DNA of 6,476 bases from JBEKJU01 sp050011095 (GTDB taxonomy: Bacteria > Desulfobacterota > Syntrophorhabdia > Syntrophorhabdales > WCHB1-27), in assembly GCA_050011095.1 (NCBI GenBank), contig JBEKJU010000214.1, forward strand, positions 1 through 6,476, read 5' to 3'. Of the stretch, positions 1 through 4,698 are shown in pieces. A program made the position numbers and the translations under genes. The notes beneath the pieces are model-generated. The model was given only the letters and a program-made list of their open reading frames with translations. It had not been told where the DNA came from and ran no database searches. Within the stretch, counting starts at the first letter, position 1, and each line of letters opens with the position of its first letter.

Positions 1-189
1 ATCACGAAGGCGGAGCTGAAGCTCAACCCCCTTCCCCCCGCGAGAAAGACCATCGTGGCCGCCTATGACAACATAGCGAGCGCCGGGGAGAGCGTCTACA
101 GGGTGCTGGAGAACGGGGTCATCCCCGACAAGATCGAGCTAATCGACAACTGGGTCATCAACAGGATAGAGGAGATGATGCCCATCCCT
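1..189 (+). pseudogene. FAD-linked oxidase (GlcD-like), internal fragment
   Basis: The frame is open from base 1 and reads as the start of the FAD-oxidase C-terminal domain of GlcD/D-lactate dehydrogenase-type flavoproteins. These oxidise a 2-hydroxy acid such as glycolate or lactate using FAD, normally with an iron-sulfur partner. Recognisable stretches are ITKAELKLNPLPPA, IVAAYDNIASAGESV and VIPDKIELIDNWVINRIEEM, a family-typical series. About 63 codons are visible; the FAD-binding half lies to the left of the window. Similarity stops at the residues MMPI near base 189, where family members continue for well over a hundred residues. The frame then stays open by chance to base 831, but that part is antisense to a transposase remnant and is not oxidase. 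The gene is therefore broken, probably by the IS256-type element. The family assignment is confident; the substrate cannot be told. Confidence 0.8.
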
Positions 190-825
190 GATCATTACAA
201 ACTCTGCTTTTACTTCCGGCCAGACTTCGTCGGGGACCTTGGTATGAAAGTTCTCCATTCGATGGAACCAGCACCGAAGGCGGAGACCCTTCGGGAATAC
301 CGCCTGGATCGTCTTGATGAGGCCCACCGCCCCGTCGCTTGTCACTGCCGTGGGGGTTCCTCAGGTTCCGCTTCATCATGTCCCGCAAGAACTCAAGCCA
401 ATCCTGATAGCTCTCTTTCTTGCCAAGGGCGAGGTGGAGCAGCACCTTCTGTCCTTCTAATGCCCCAGGCACAGAGCACGGCATCCTTCATACCGAAGTG
501 GGCGCGAAGCGATTCGTATACGGCGTCAAGGAACAGGTACTCCACGGTGAAACCAGAGAGGTCTCTTTGCTGGAACTCCTCGAACTCCTTCCACAGGATG
601 TCGGTCACCTTCGATACCGCCGTTTTCGAGAGCACTATGTCGCCGGTCGCCCCCCATGAGGGCGTCTTCGATATCCCTCGTCGAGAGACCACGCGCATAC
701 ATCTCCACCGCGAGCTTCTCCAGGACCTCGGAGCTCCCCTTGAAGAAGGCGGCGAGACGGGAATGAAAGGGTTCTTCTGTATCCCTTACCCGGGGTCGAG
801 AGACAGTGAATGTCTTACGGAACAT
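190..825 (-). pseudogene. IS256/mutator-family transposase remnant, three frameshifts
   Basis: Reading leftwards from 825, successive frames give consecutive blocks of an IS256-type transposase: RVRDTEEPFHSRLAAFFKG and LEKLAVEMYARGLSTRDIED; then DIVLSKTAVSKVTDILWKEF and LSGFTVEYLFLDAVYESLR; then QKVLLHLALGKKESYQDWLE; then TSDGAVGLIKTIQAVFPKG and RCWFHRMENFHTKVPDEVW. Frame breaks fall near 650-655 (an apparent extra base in a run of six C), 456-461 (a net loss of two bases) and 346-351 (one extra base). The first two catalytic aspartates are visible in FLDAVYE and TSDGA. The region carrying the third catalytic residue is gone, because the match ends at MIRD by about 190. Roughly the first 50 residues are also missing. 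No terminal inverted repeats are visible. This is a dead fragment that could not make active transposase. Confidence 0.85.
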
Positions 826-827
826 CT

Positions 828-1012
828 CTAAATCGGCTGGCTTCTTACACGAATCCGATTGTCCTCAATGACGACAATGCGGCCCGATCAAGAATCGTCT
901 GATCGTCGGCATCCTGCAATCCGTATTCCCGAACGTGCGCGGCATCATGACCGGACTCTCTCAACCCTTGGACGAGAAATGGCTATAGGGCATTGTCGAC
1001 GAGGAATCTCAC
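828..1012 (-). pseudogene. DUF5615 PIN-like toxin, broken by TAG and internal deletion
   Basis: A GTG at 1012-1010 overlaps the stop of the DUF433 gene by 4 nt (GTGA), the usual arrangement for this pair. It starts VRFLVDNAL, the family N-terminus that places an acidic residue early in the PIN-like fold. The next codon is TAG, where family members usually read ALSP. The frame then continues with PFLVQGLRESGHDAAHVREY and GLQDADDQTILDRA, clear DUF5615 sequence. After that the frame shifts and about 50 residues are absent, including the expected VSADTDFG segment. The family C-terminus reappears as RIVVIEDNRIRVRSQPI followed by TAG at 830-828. The whole gene is about 183 nt against roughly 330-350 for intact relatives. 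No toxin can be produced. IS256 remnant sequence begins immediately beyond it. Confidence 0.75.
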
Positions 1013-1239
1013 GACGCCATTACCAAAGGCAACTCCCTTTCGGACACTGCAACGGCCGCGAACCGGAGCGCCTCGGCTATATCTTCTTCCTCAAGATCGG
1101 GATAGGCTTCAAGAATCTCAGCATTAGCCATTCCATCGGCCACCATGCCCACGACGGTTGCCACCGGAATCCTCAAGGCTCGGATACACGGCATGCCTCC
1201 CATCTGATTCGGATTAGTTGCTATTCGATTAAACTTCAT
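1009..1239 (-). CDS. DUF433 family antitoxin
   Basis: This 76-residue protein, starting MKFNRIATNPNQMGGMPCIR, is full length for a DUF433 protein. Family landmarks are NPNQMGGMPCIRALRIPVATV, the helix ending GMVADGMANAEILEAYPDLE, and the C-terminal EEDIAEALRFAAVA. DUF433 proteins are small helix-turn-helix-like antitoxins paired with DUF5615 PIN-like putative ribonucleases. They are expected to neutralise the toxin and repress their own promoter. The start is supported by GGAGG at 1249-1253, nine bases upstream. The stop overlaps the GTG of the ruined toxin, so the pair was translationally coupled. It lies 130 bp downstream of higA on the same strand. The reading frame has no damage, so the antitoxin is now orphaned beside a dead toxin. 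Confidence 0.85.
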   Translation of the reverse strand: MKFNRIATNPNQMGGMPCIRALRIPVATVVGMVADGMANAEILEAYPDLEEEDIAEALRFAAVAVSERELPLVMAS

Positions 1240-1248
1240 TCTGGGTAT

Positions 1249-1253
1249 CCTCC
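1249..1253 (-). promoter_or_regulatory. Ribosome binding site of the DUF433 gene
   Basis: GGAGG on the minus strand, nine bases before the ATG at 1239. It fixes the chosen start codon. Confidence 0.7.
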
Positions 1254-1261
1254 GTCATCCC

Positions 1262-1292
1262 GTGTCCTTTCCGACACTTTGCGCAATTTGCG
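1262..1292. promoter_or_regulatory. Paired inverted repeats upstream of DUF433, candidate operator
   Basis: Two short inverted repeats lie side by side. GTGTC (1262-1266) and GACAC (1273-1277) flank a 6-nt loop, and CGCAA-t-TTGCG spans 1282-1292. They sit between the predicted -10 element and the ribosome binding site of the DUF433 gene. That position would suit an autoregulatory operator or a small leader hairpin. No terminator-like T run follows. The repeats are seen directly; the role is inferred. Confidence 0.35.
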
Positions 1293-1310
1293 GGATGTCT
1301 TGCATTCCTA

Positions 1311-1339
1311 ATGGTAACACCAGCTCTTCCTCACCTCAA
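1311..1339 (-). promoter_or_regulatory. Candidate sigma70 promoter for the DUF433/DUF5615 pair
   Basis: On the minus strand TTGAGG (1334-1339) is followed after 17 bases by TACCAT (1311-1316). The -10 is preceded by TG in the extended position (TGTTACCAT). Spacing is ideal and the -10 keeps the key A and final T. It lies in the 130-bp gap between higA and DUF433, so the pair may be transcribed independently of higBA. This is a motif-based call only. Confidence 0.45.
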
Positions 1340-1369
1340 GGGCCGGTTATCGGTCAGGCGCCCTGCCGC

Positions 1370-1669
1370 TCATCCGTTGGCGTGTGTCTTGACCTCCCGC
1401 TCCAGCCGTTCTCCCAGCCCCTCGGCGGTCTTGTCCAGGTCATACTGCGCCTGCAAGCCCATCCAGAACTCCGCGGAGGTCCCGAAAAATCTGGCGAGTC
1501 TCAGCGCGGTGTCAGCCGAGACGCTCCTCTTTCCGAGAACGATTTCGTTTATTCTCCGCGCGGGGACGCCCATGTTCAGGGCAAGCCTGTTCTGGCTCAG
1601 GCCCATGGGCTTCAGGAACTCCTCCGAGAGGACTTCACCGGGATGCACGGAATGCAGGGTCTTTTTCAT
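1370..1669 (-). CDS. higA: HigA-type antitoxin, XRE-family HTH protein
   Basis: This 99-residue protein begins MKKTLHSVHPGEVLSEEFL, the typical N-terminus of HigA-family antitoxins. An XRE-type helix-turn-helix spans about residues 16-72. Landmarks are PMGLSQNRLALNMGVPARR, INEIVLGKRSVSADTALRL and the closing ARFFGTSAEFWMGLQAQYDL. HigA binds and neutralises HigB and represses the higBA promoter as a dimer, usually together with the toxin. The start is supported by GGAGGA at 1675-1680, which overlaps the last base of the higB stop codon; the gap between the genes is only 10 nt. This indicates translational coupling. Length is normal and there is no frame damage. It is almost certainly functional, given how well the core motifs are kept. 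Confidence 0.93.
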   Translation of the reverse strand: MKKTLHSVHPGEVLSEEFLKPMGLSQNRLALNMGVPARRINEIVLGKRSVSADTALRLARFFGTSAEFWMGLQAQYDLDKTAEGLGERLEREVKTHANG

Positions 1670-1674
1670 GGTGC

Positions 1675-1680
1675 TCCTCC
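1675..1680 (-). promoter_or_regulatory. Ribosome binding site of higA, touching the higB stop
   Basis: The minus strand reads TAGGAGGAGCACC before the higA ATG. The Shine-Dalgarno core GGAGGA follows directly from the higB stop codon TAG, so ribosomes finishing higB sit on the higA initiation region. Confidence 0.7.
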
Positions 1681-1961
1681 TAATGGTAGTCCGCTATTTC
1701 GACTTCATGGGCGTCTCCGTCCCGCCATATGAAGCAGATGCGCCACTGGTCATTAATTCTTATGCTGAACTCTCCTTCGCGATCTCCCGTCAGCTTCTCC
1801 AATCTGTTCGCTGGTGGGATTCTCAAGTCGTTCAAGGTTTTGGAGTTATTGACCATACGCAGCTTTCTCAGTGCGGTCTGCTGGATGTCCCGCGGCAGCT
1901 TGTCCGATCCCTCCCGGCTATACACCTTTTCAGTCTCTTTGTCCTTGAATGACTTTATCAT
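1680..1961 (-). CDS. higB: HigB-type toxin, RelE superfamily
   Basis: This 93-residue protein begins MIKSFKDKETEKVYSREG and has the length and motif order of HigB host-inhibition toxins. These are ribosome-dependent mRNA interferases of the RelE fold. Visible landmarks are LPRDIQQTALRKLRMVNNS, LRIPPANRLEKLTGDREG, and the core strand region SIRINDQWRICFIW followed by AHEVEIADYH. The conserved arginines and the QWRICF strand carry the RNA-binding and cleavage surface in the family. The toxin gene comes first in the operon, as is usual for higBA and unlike most toxin-antitoxin modules. No obvious Shine-Dalgarno precedes the ATG; the nearest purine stretch is AAGGCAGACGG, so the start rests on family length. 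A strong promoter lies about 17-45 nt upstream of the ATG. Confidence 0.93.
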   Translation of the reverse strand: MIKSFKDKETEKVYSREGSDKLPRDIQQTALRKLRMVNNSKTLNDLRIPPANRLEKLTGDREGEFSIRINDQWRICFIWRDGDAHEVEIADYH

Positions 1962-1977
1962 CCGTCTGCCTTATAGA

Positions 1978-2006
1978 ATATTATACCAGGGTGCGTTTAA
2001 CGTCAA
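1978..2006 (-). promoter_or_regulatory. Sigma70-type promoter of higBA
   Basis: On the minus strand TTGACG (2001-2006) is followed after 17 bases by TAATAT (1978-1983). The overlapping perfect TATAAT at 1980-1985 has a 15-base spacer. Either choice gives a strong promoter and places the transcript start just before the higB ATG at 1961, with a very short leader. Confidence 0.7.
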
Positions 2007-2012
2007 GCGTTA
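1994..2012. promoter_or_regulatory. Overlapping inverted repeats on the higBA -35, candidate HigA operator
   Basis: CGTT-t-AACG spans 1994-2002. TAACG-tcaag-CGTTA spans 1998-2012, sharing the AACG arm with the first. Together they make three alternating half-sites that cover the -35 hexamer. HigA repressors bind palindromes overlapping their own promoter, so this is the natural operator candidate. The repeats are seen directly; binding is inferred. Confidence 0.5.
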
Positions 2013-2327
2013 TAGCACGGGGGTACCGAGACACCAGACCCGAATGAGGTTTATCGTAGTATGCTATCTGTGACTAAGGATGGAATGTGAAGCAAGGGCG
2101 GCTTACCGCTCCCGACCAGTTGTCCGATCTACCGGCTTTGGCAAAGGTAGGCTCTCCACCCGATGGCGGTTGCGGAGGAGAAACCTTCAGAGGATTCCCT
2201 TAAGGCAAACACGGGATTCCGTCCGGGCCGTCCTCGACTATTTCCAATTCAGGCGCGTGGCTCCCGATGGCTGAAAGTTCTCCAATTTCTCCATGACAAC
2301 CGATACGAAGTTCGGTACAATTCCCCA
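2013..2327. other. No recognisable gene
   Basis: About 315 bases between the higBA operator and the deoxyribosyltransferase fragment. Short open frames exist on both strands, but none shows a family I recognise, a ribosome binding site or a consistent product. It is probably eroded sequence, or 5' flank dragged in with the fragment. Confidence 0.4.
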
Positions 2328-2597
2328 GTGACCATCTACTTTGCCAATACCTGCTTCACTCCGGCCCAGGCGGCCTTCAAGGCAGCATTTCTCGCCAGGT
2401 TCCGCCCCCGTCTTTCCGCCCTCGCAATTGGCCTTATCGATCCCCTCGAGCACACCCCGAACGTCGAAAATGACGTCGGCGAAAAAGTCCGCATAGCCCC
2501 GGAGATTGCTTGGGAATGCCTCCGGCTCCTTGAAGAATCCGACGTCATCGTCGCCCTTGTCGATGGGGATGACACCGGCAAACCGAAGGAAGACTGA
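2328..2597 (+). pseudogene. Nucleoside 2-deoxyribosyltransferase-like, C-terminally truncated
   Basis: From the GTG at 2328 the frame reads VTIYFANTCFTPAQAAFKAA, matching the N-terminal IYF-A-FT-Q pattern of nucleoside 2-deoxyribosyltransferases (PF05014), including the tyrosine that lines the active site. Further landmarks are a DPLEHTPNVENDVGEKVRIAPE stretch (written here across the middle of the fragment) and LLEESDVIVALVDGDD, the strand and Asp-rich loop before the catalytic Glu. Family members continue with a Gly-rich turn and an E-x-G-x-A helix; here the frame instead reads TGKPKED and stops at 2597. The catalytic Glu and the C-terminal third are missing, so it is probably inactive. The enzyme moves deoxyribose between bases in nucleotide salvage and is common in phages and accessory DNA. 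No clear ribosome binding site is seen. The open frame extends upstream to 2163, but that part has no match. Confidence 0.6.
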
Positions 2598-2719
2598 CTC
2601 GTCACTCCGGAAAGAGGTTCTATGTTCACGAGGTGACGGCCCTTTCCTTCTCGGCGAGTACAAAGGTAAACTGGTTGCATGTTCCGCCTTTCCACTTCGA
2701 GGCGTATGCTTGAAGGGAA
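2598..2719. other. Unassigned junction between two gene fragments
   Basis: This short stretch lies between the deoxyribosyltransferase stop and the end of istA similarity. In one minus frame it encodes WKGGTCNQFTFVLAEKERA and then stops. I cannot place that peptide in a family. It may belong to a third eroded element. Confidence 0.25.
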
Positions 2720-2923
2720 AAGGCGGTTCTCCAGGGCGGCATCCTCAAGATCCTCGGGAAGGGGCCATGAGAAGCCGGCCCTTTGGGCCCTGTCCAAAAT
2801 GTTTTTGACCGTGCCCCCGGCGACACCGCAGCTTCTCGCCACCTGTCTGGCCGACAGGCCCTCGTGCCAACAGAGACGCGGGATCTCCTTTATCTTTCTC
2901 ATGGATAACCTCTTATTCGCCAC
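2720..2923 (-). pseudogene. istA: IS21-family transposase IstA, N-terminal fragment
   Basis: From a GTG at 2923 the frame reads VANKRLSMRKIKEIPRLCW, the standard IS21 IstA N-terminus. A Shine-Dalgarno GAGGAG at 2929-2934, five to six bases upstream, supports this start. Next come the helix-turn-helix segment LSARQVARSCGVAGGTVKNI and the following FSWPLPEDLEDAALENRLFP. IstA is about 350-500 residues long and carries a DDE catalytic domain after this point. Here similarity ends after about 65 residues, near base 2720, so the catalytic domain and istB are both missing. The open frame continues to 2336 by chance, antisense to the deoxyribosyltransferase fragment. The fragment sits directly inside the terminal repeats at 3004-3066, as in an intact IS21 element. 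It is a one-ended relic. Confidence 0.8.
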
Positions 2924-3003
2924 GTTCGCTCCTCGCCGTTTTTGGCAGAAGCGCACCACGGTGCTTACTGAGTTTTATCCAGTGTCTCCTGCGGCTCTTA
3001 CGG

Positions 3004-3066
3004 GGTGGCCACTTTCGTCATAACAGGCGGCCAATTTGGGTCAAAATCGGTGGCCATTTGGGTCGC
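3004..3066 (-). repeat. IS21-type terminal repeats, three tandem copies
   Basis: Three imperfect copies of a GGYGGCC-A-TTTGGGTC unit start at 3004, 3026 and 3049, spaced 22-23 bp, about two helical turns apart. On the minus strand the unit reads like TGACCCAAATGGCCACC. Multiple such repeats at each end, bound by the transposase, are characteristic of IS21-family elements. They lie upstream of the istA fragment, as the outer end of the element should. The opposite end is not present in the window, and the exact tip and target duplication cannot be set. Confidence 0.7.
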
Positions 3067-3440
3067 GATACGCACAATGCCCCTTTTGAAGCCTTTGTTT
3101 GGGGCATACGCCAACCTGCATCACATCATTACGAGATAAACACACCTCGCCGGCATCATGGTCAGGACGGGTGGGCTCACGGGCATGCACTCCTTGAGGC
3201 ATACCCTGGTAGATATCAGCCGTGGCGGGGCCGGGGAACGCGGGAGATCGCGGCTACCGCCTCCAACGCGGCATCGATATCCCGGCCTGCTACCGTCCGG
3301 ATCTTATCTCACTATATACGACATATCAAGCGTGACGTGACACTAGGGCCATCTGTTCATATTAAAAGCCGTCAGAACTTCGGTGTGCCTAACAATTCCT
3401 CTAAGGGCTTAGGGATGGCACATTCACTAAGATGATTCAT
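3067..3440. other. No recognisable gene
   Basis: About 370 bases between the IS21 end and the aldehyde dehydrogenase flank. Open frames of 60-125 codons exist on the plus strand, but they have no family features, no ribosome binding site and erratic composition. It may be old flanking sequence of the IS21 element. Confidence 0.4.
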
Positions 3441-3479
3441 TCAGGCCCCCATGGGCAATTTCGTCCATCTGCCCTTCAT
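3441..3479 (-). pseudogene. Possible decapitated small ORF with a perfect ribosome binding site
   Basis: Ninety bases downstream of the aldehyde dehydrogenase stop, the minus strand has GGAGG (3484-3488), then ATG and MKGRWTKLPMGA and a TGA stop. Spacing is ideal for translation. It looks like the first codons of a gene that followed the aldehyde dehydrogenase and was cut off. It could also be chance. No family is recognisable from 12 residues. Confidence 0.2.
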
Positions 3480-3569
3480 ACTGCCTCCCGGTTCAGTTAC
3501 TCCCGAAGTTCCTTTGAATCTGTGGTTTTCCGGTCGCGAAAGCCCCTCCATACTCTATCTTGGCCTTTC

Positions 3570-4547
3570 CTATATTTGTATGGATACTGCTTTCACCTGG
3601 GTATATTCCTCGAGAGACATAACGGAGTTCTCTTTCCCGAAGCCACTCTGTTTGAACCCACCCCATGGCTGCTCAGATGTGAGAGCCATGTGGTCGTTTA
3701 CCCAGATATAGCCGGCTTGCAGGTCATTGACAAACCTTAATGCTTTAGACGAAGCTTTAGTCCAAACCGAAGCGCAGAGCGCGTATATACTATCGTTTGC
3801 TAACTCTATTACCTTATCTTCCGAGGAGAATTTCATGACCGGCACCACCGGACCAAAAATTTCCTCCCTTGCTATTTTCATGTCTTGACTAACATTACTG
3901 AAGACGGTAGGCATAACAAAATAGCCCTTATTAAAAGGCGGCTGATCTGGTCTCTTCCCTCCCAGAACGAGGTCGGCCCCCTCATCTATTCCCGACTCGA
4001 TGTAGGCTTCTACATTATCCCGGTGTTCTGCACTGACCACAGGCCCCATTTGGGTTCGCTCATCCTTGGGATCACCCACAACTATTTTCTTAGATGCTTC
4101 AACAAATCTTTTCACAAACTCATCATGAAGGCTTTCGTGAACATAGAATCTGCCTGGTGCTGCGCATATCTGTCCGGTGTTGGCATATGAAGTCATGACA
4201 GCTTTTGATACCGCAGCATCTAAATCTGCATCTTCAAGAACGATGAAGGGGTTTTTACCTCCAAGTTCAAGGGTCATACGTTTTACCGTTTGGCTTGCAG
4301 CGAGCATTATGGCCTTTCCCGTTTCACAGCTTCCAGTAAAAGACACCAAACCCACATCCGGGTGAGAAGCGAGCCGTTCTCCCACGGCACCTCCTGGGCC
4401 AGTAACTATGTTTACTGCCCCAGGAGGGAGTACATCTAGTTCTTCCAATATCGTACCCAGTCTAAGCGCTACCAAAGAATCGATGCTGGGAGGCTTTATG
4501 ACGCAAGTATTGCCTAATGCCAGCGCAGATCCCAACTTGGCTGTATT
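3570..4547 (-). pseudogene. Aldehyde dehydrogenase, N-terminally truncated
   Basis: About 325 residues of an NAD(P)-dependent aldehyde dehydrogenase that oxidises aldehydes to carboxylic acids. Landmarks in order are TAKLGSALALGNTCVIKPPS (nucleotide-binding lysine of KPP), VSFTGSCETGKAI, MTLELGGKNPFIVLEDADLD (general-base Glu at 4266-4268), NTGQICAAPGRFYVHES (nucleophile Cys at 4164-4166), EEIFGPVVPVMKF and PWGGFKQSGFGKE. Lys to Glu is 76 residues and Glu to Cys 34, as in the family. The C-terminus (EEYTQVKAVSIQI, then TAG) is complete. The first 170 or so residues, with the oxyanion Asn of PWN, are missing. The open frame reaches an ATG at 4685, but those 46 residues are REP-like and transposase-antisense sequence. 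Codon use looks more AT-rich than the flanks. The C-terminal style resembles betaine or semialdehyde dehydrogenases, but the substrate cannot be fixed. Confidence 0.9.
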
Positions 4548-4550
4548 CCC

Positions 4551-4564
4551 CGCCCCTTGGGGCG
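4551..4564. repeat. Inverted repeat, part of a REP-like cluster
   Basis: CGCCCC-tt-GGGGCG, a 6-bp perfect stem, lies directly at the point where aldehyde dehydrogenase similarity ends. It is close to the larger palindrome at 4594-4617 and is probably part of the same REP-like unit. Confidence 0.45.
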
Positions 4565-4593
4565 ACAAGGCAGCCGCTTGCGATGTCTTTTGA

Positions 4594-4617
4594 TACCCCG
4601 CTGCTTGCGGCGGGGTA
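4594..4617. repeat. REP-like palindrome
   Basis: TACCCCGC and GCGGGGTA form a perfect 8-bp stem around the 8-nt loop TGCTTGCG. A GTAG tetranucleotide overlaps the end of the right arm, as at the foot of REP hairpins recognised by TnpA-REP (RAYT) proteins. The same core (ACCCCGC...GCGGGGT) is a form often seen dispersed in intergenic DNA of several bacterial groups. No T run follows in either direction, so a terminator is less likely. The hairpin lies between the aldehyde dehydrogenase break and the start of transposase similarity. It could also work as a transcription block between two converted fragments. The structure is certain; the class is inferred. Confidence 0.55.
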
Positions 4618-4635
4618 GTCATTATCTCTAAACCG

Positions 4636-4698
4636 GCGCTCCTCAAGCGCAGAAACAGGTTTGTAACCAGGGAAGTTACCGGCAACGGCGGTGTTTAG
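4636..4698 (+). pseudogene. N-terminal remnant of the MuA-like transposase, ending in TAG
   Basis: In the same frame as the transposase below, the sequence before the TAG at 4696-4698 reads ALLKRRNRFVTREVTGNGGV. The RFVTREVTGNGG part is typical of the end of the Mu-type N-terminal DNA-binding domain. After the TAG the domain continues without a shift as YLFLLDSLPQDAQTKY. The TAG probably replaces a residue such as Gln. The first part of the helix-turn-helix is gone, cut near the REP-like hairpin. Confidence 0.55.

Noticed and set aside
55..831. A 258-codon plus-strand open frame
   Set aside because: Only the first 45 or so codons are oxidase. The rest is antisense to the IS256 remnant and has no protein-like features.
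2238..2663. A 141-codon minus-strand open frame opposite the deoxyribosyltransferase
   Set aside because: It has no recognisable motif, whereas the plus strand shows ordered deoxyribosyltransferase motifs. I treat it as a shadow.
2336..2959. A 207-codon minus-strand open frame taken as one gene
   Set aside because: Only about 65 codons are IstA. The remainder runs antisense through the deoxyribosyltransferase fragment.
4594..4617. Rho-independent terminator
   Set aside because: The stem is strong, but neither side has a convincing T run directly after it; CTTTT lies on one flank only and is oriented wrongly for a terminator.
4548..4685. The ATG at 4685 as the true aldehyde dehydrogenase start
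   Set aside because: The first 46 residues lack any aldehyde dehydrogenase motif, cross a REP-like hairpin and overlap transposase sequence on the other strand.
828..4698. Amber (TAG) recoding, because both the DUF5615 gene and the MuA-like gene have an in-frame TAG
   Set aside because: higB and the aldehyde dehydrogenase end in TAG at the normal family C-terminus, so TAG works as a stop here. Both interrupted genes also carry other damage.
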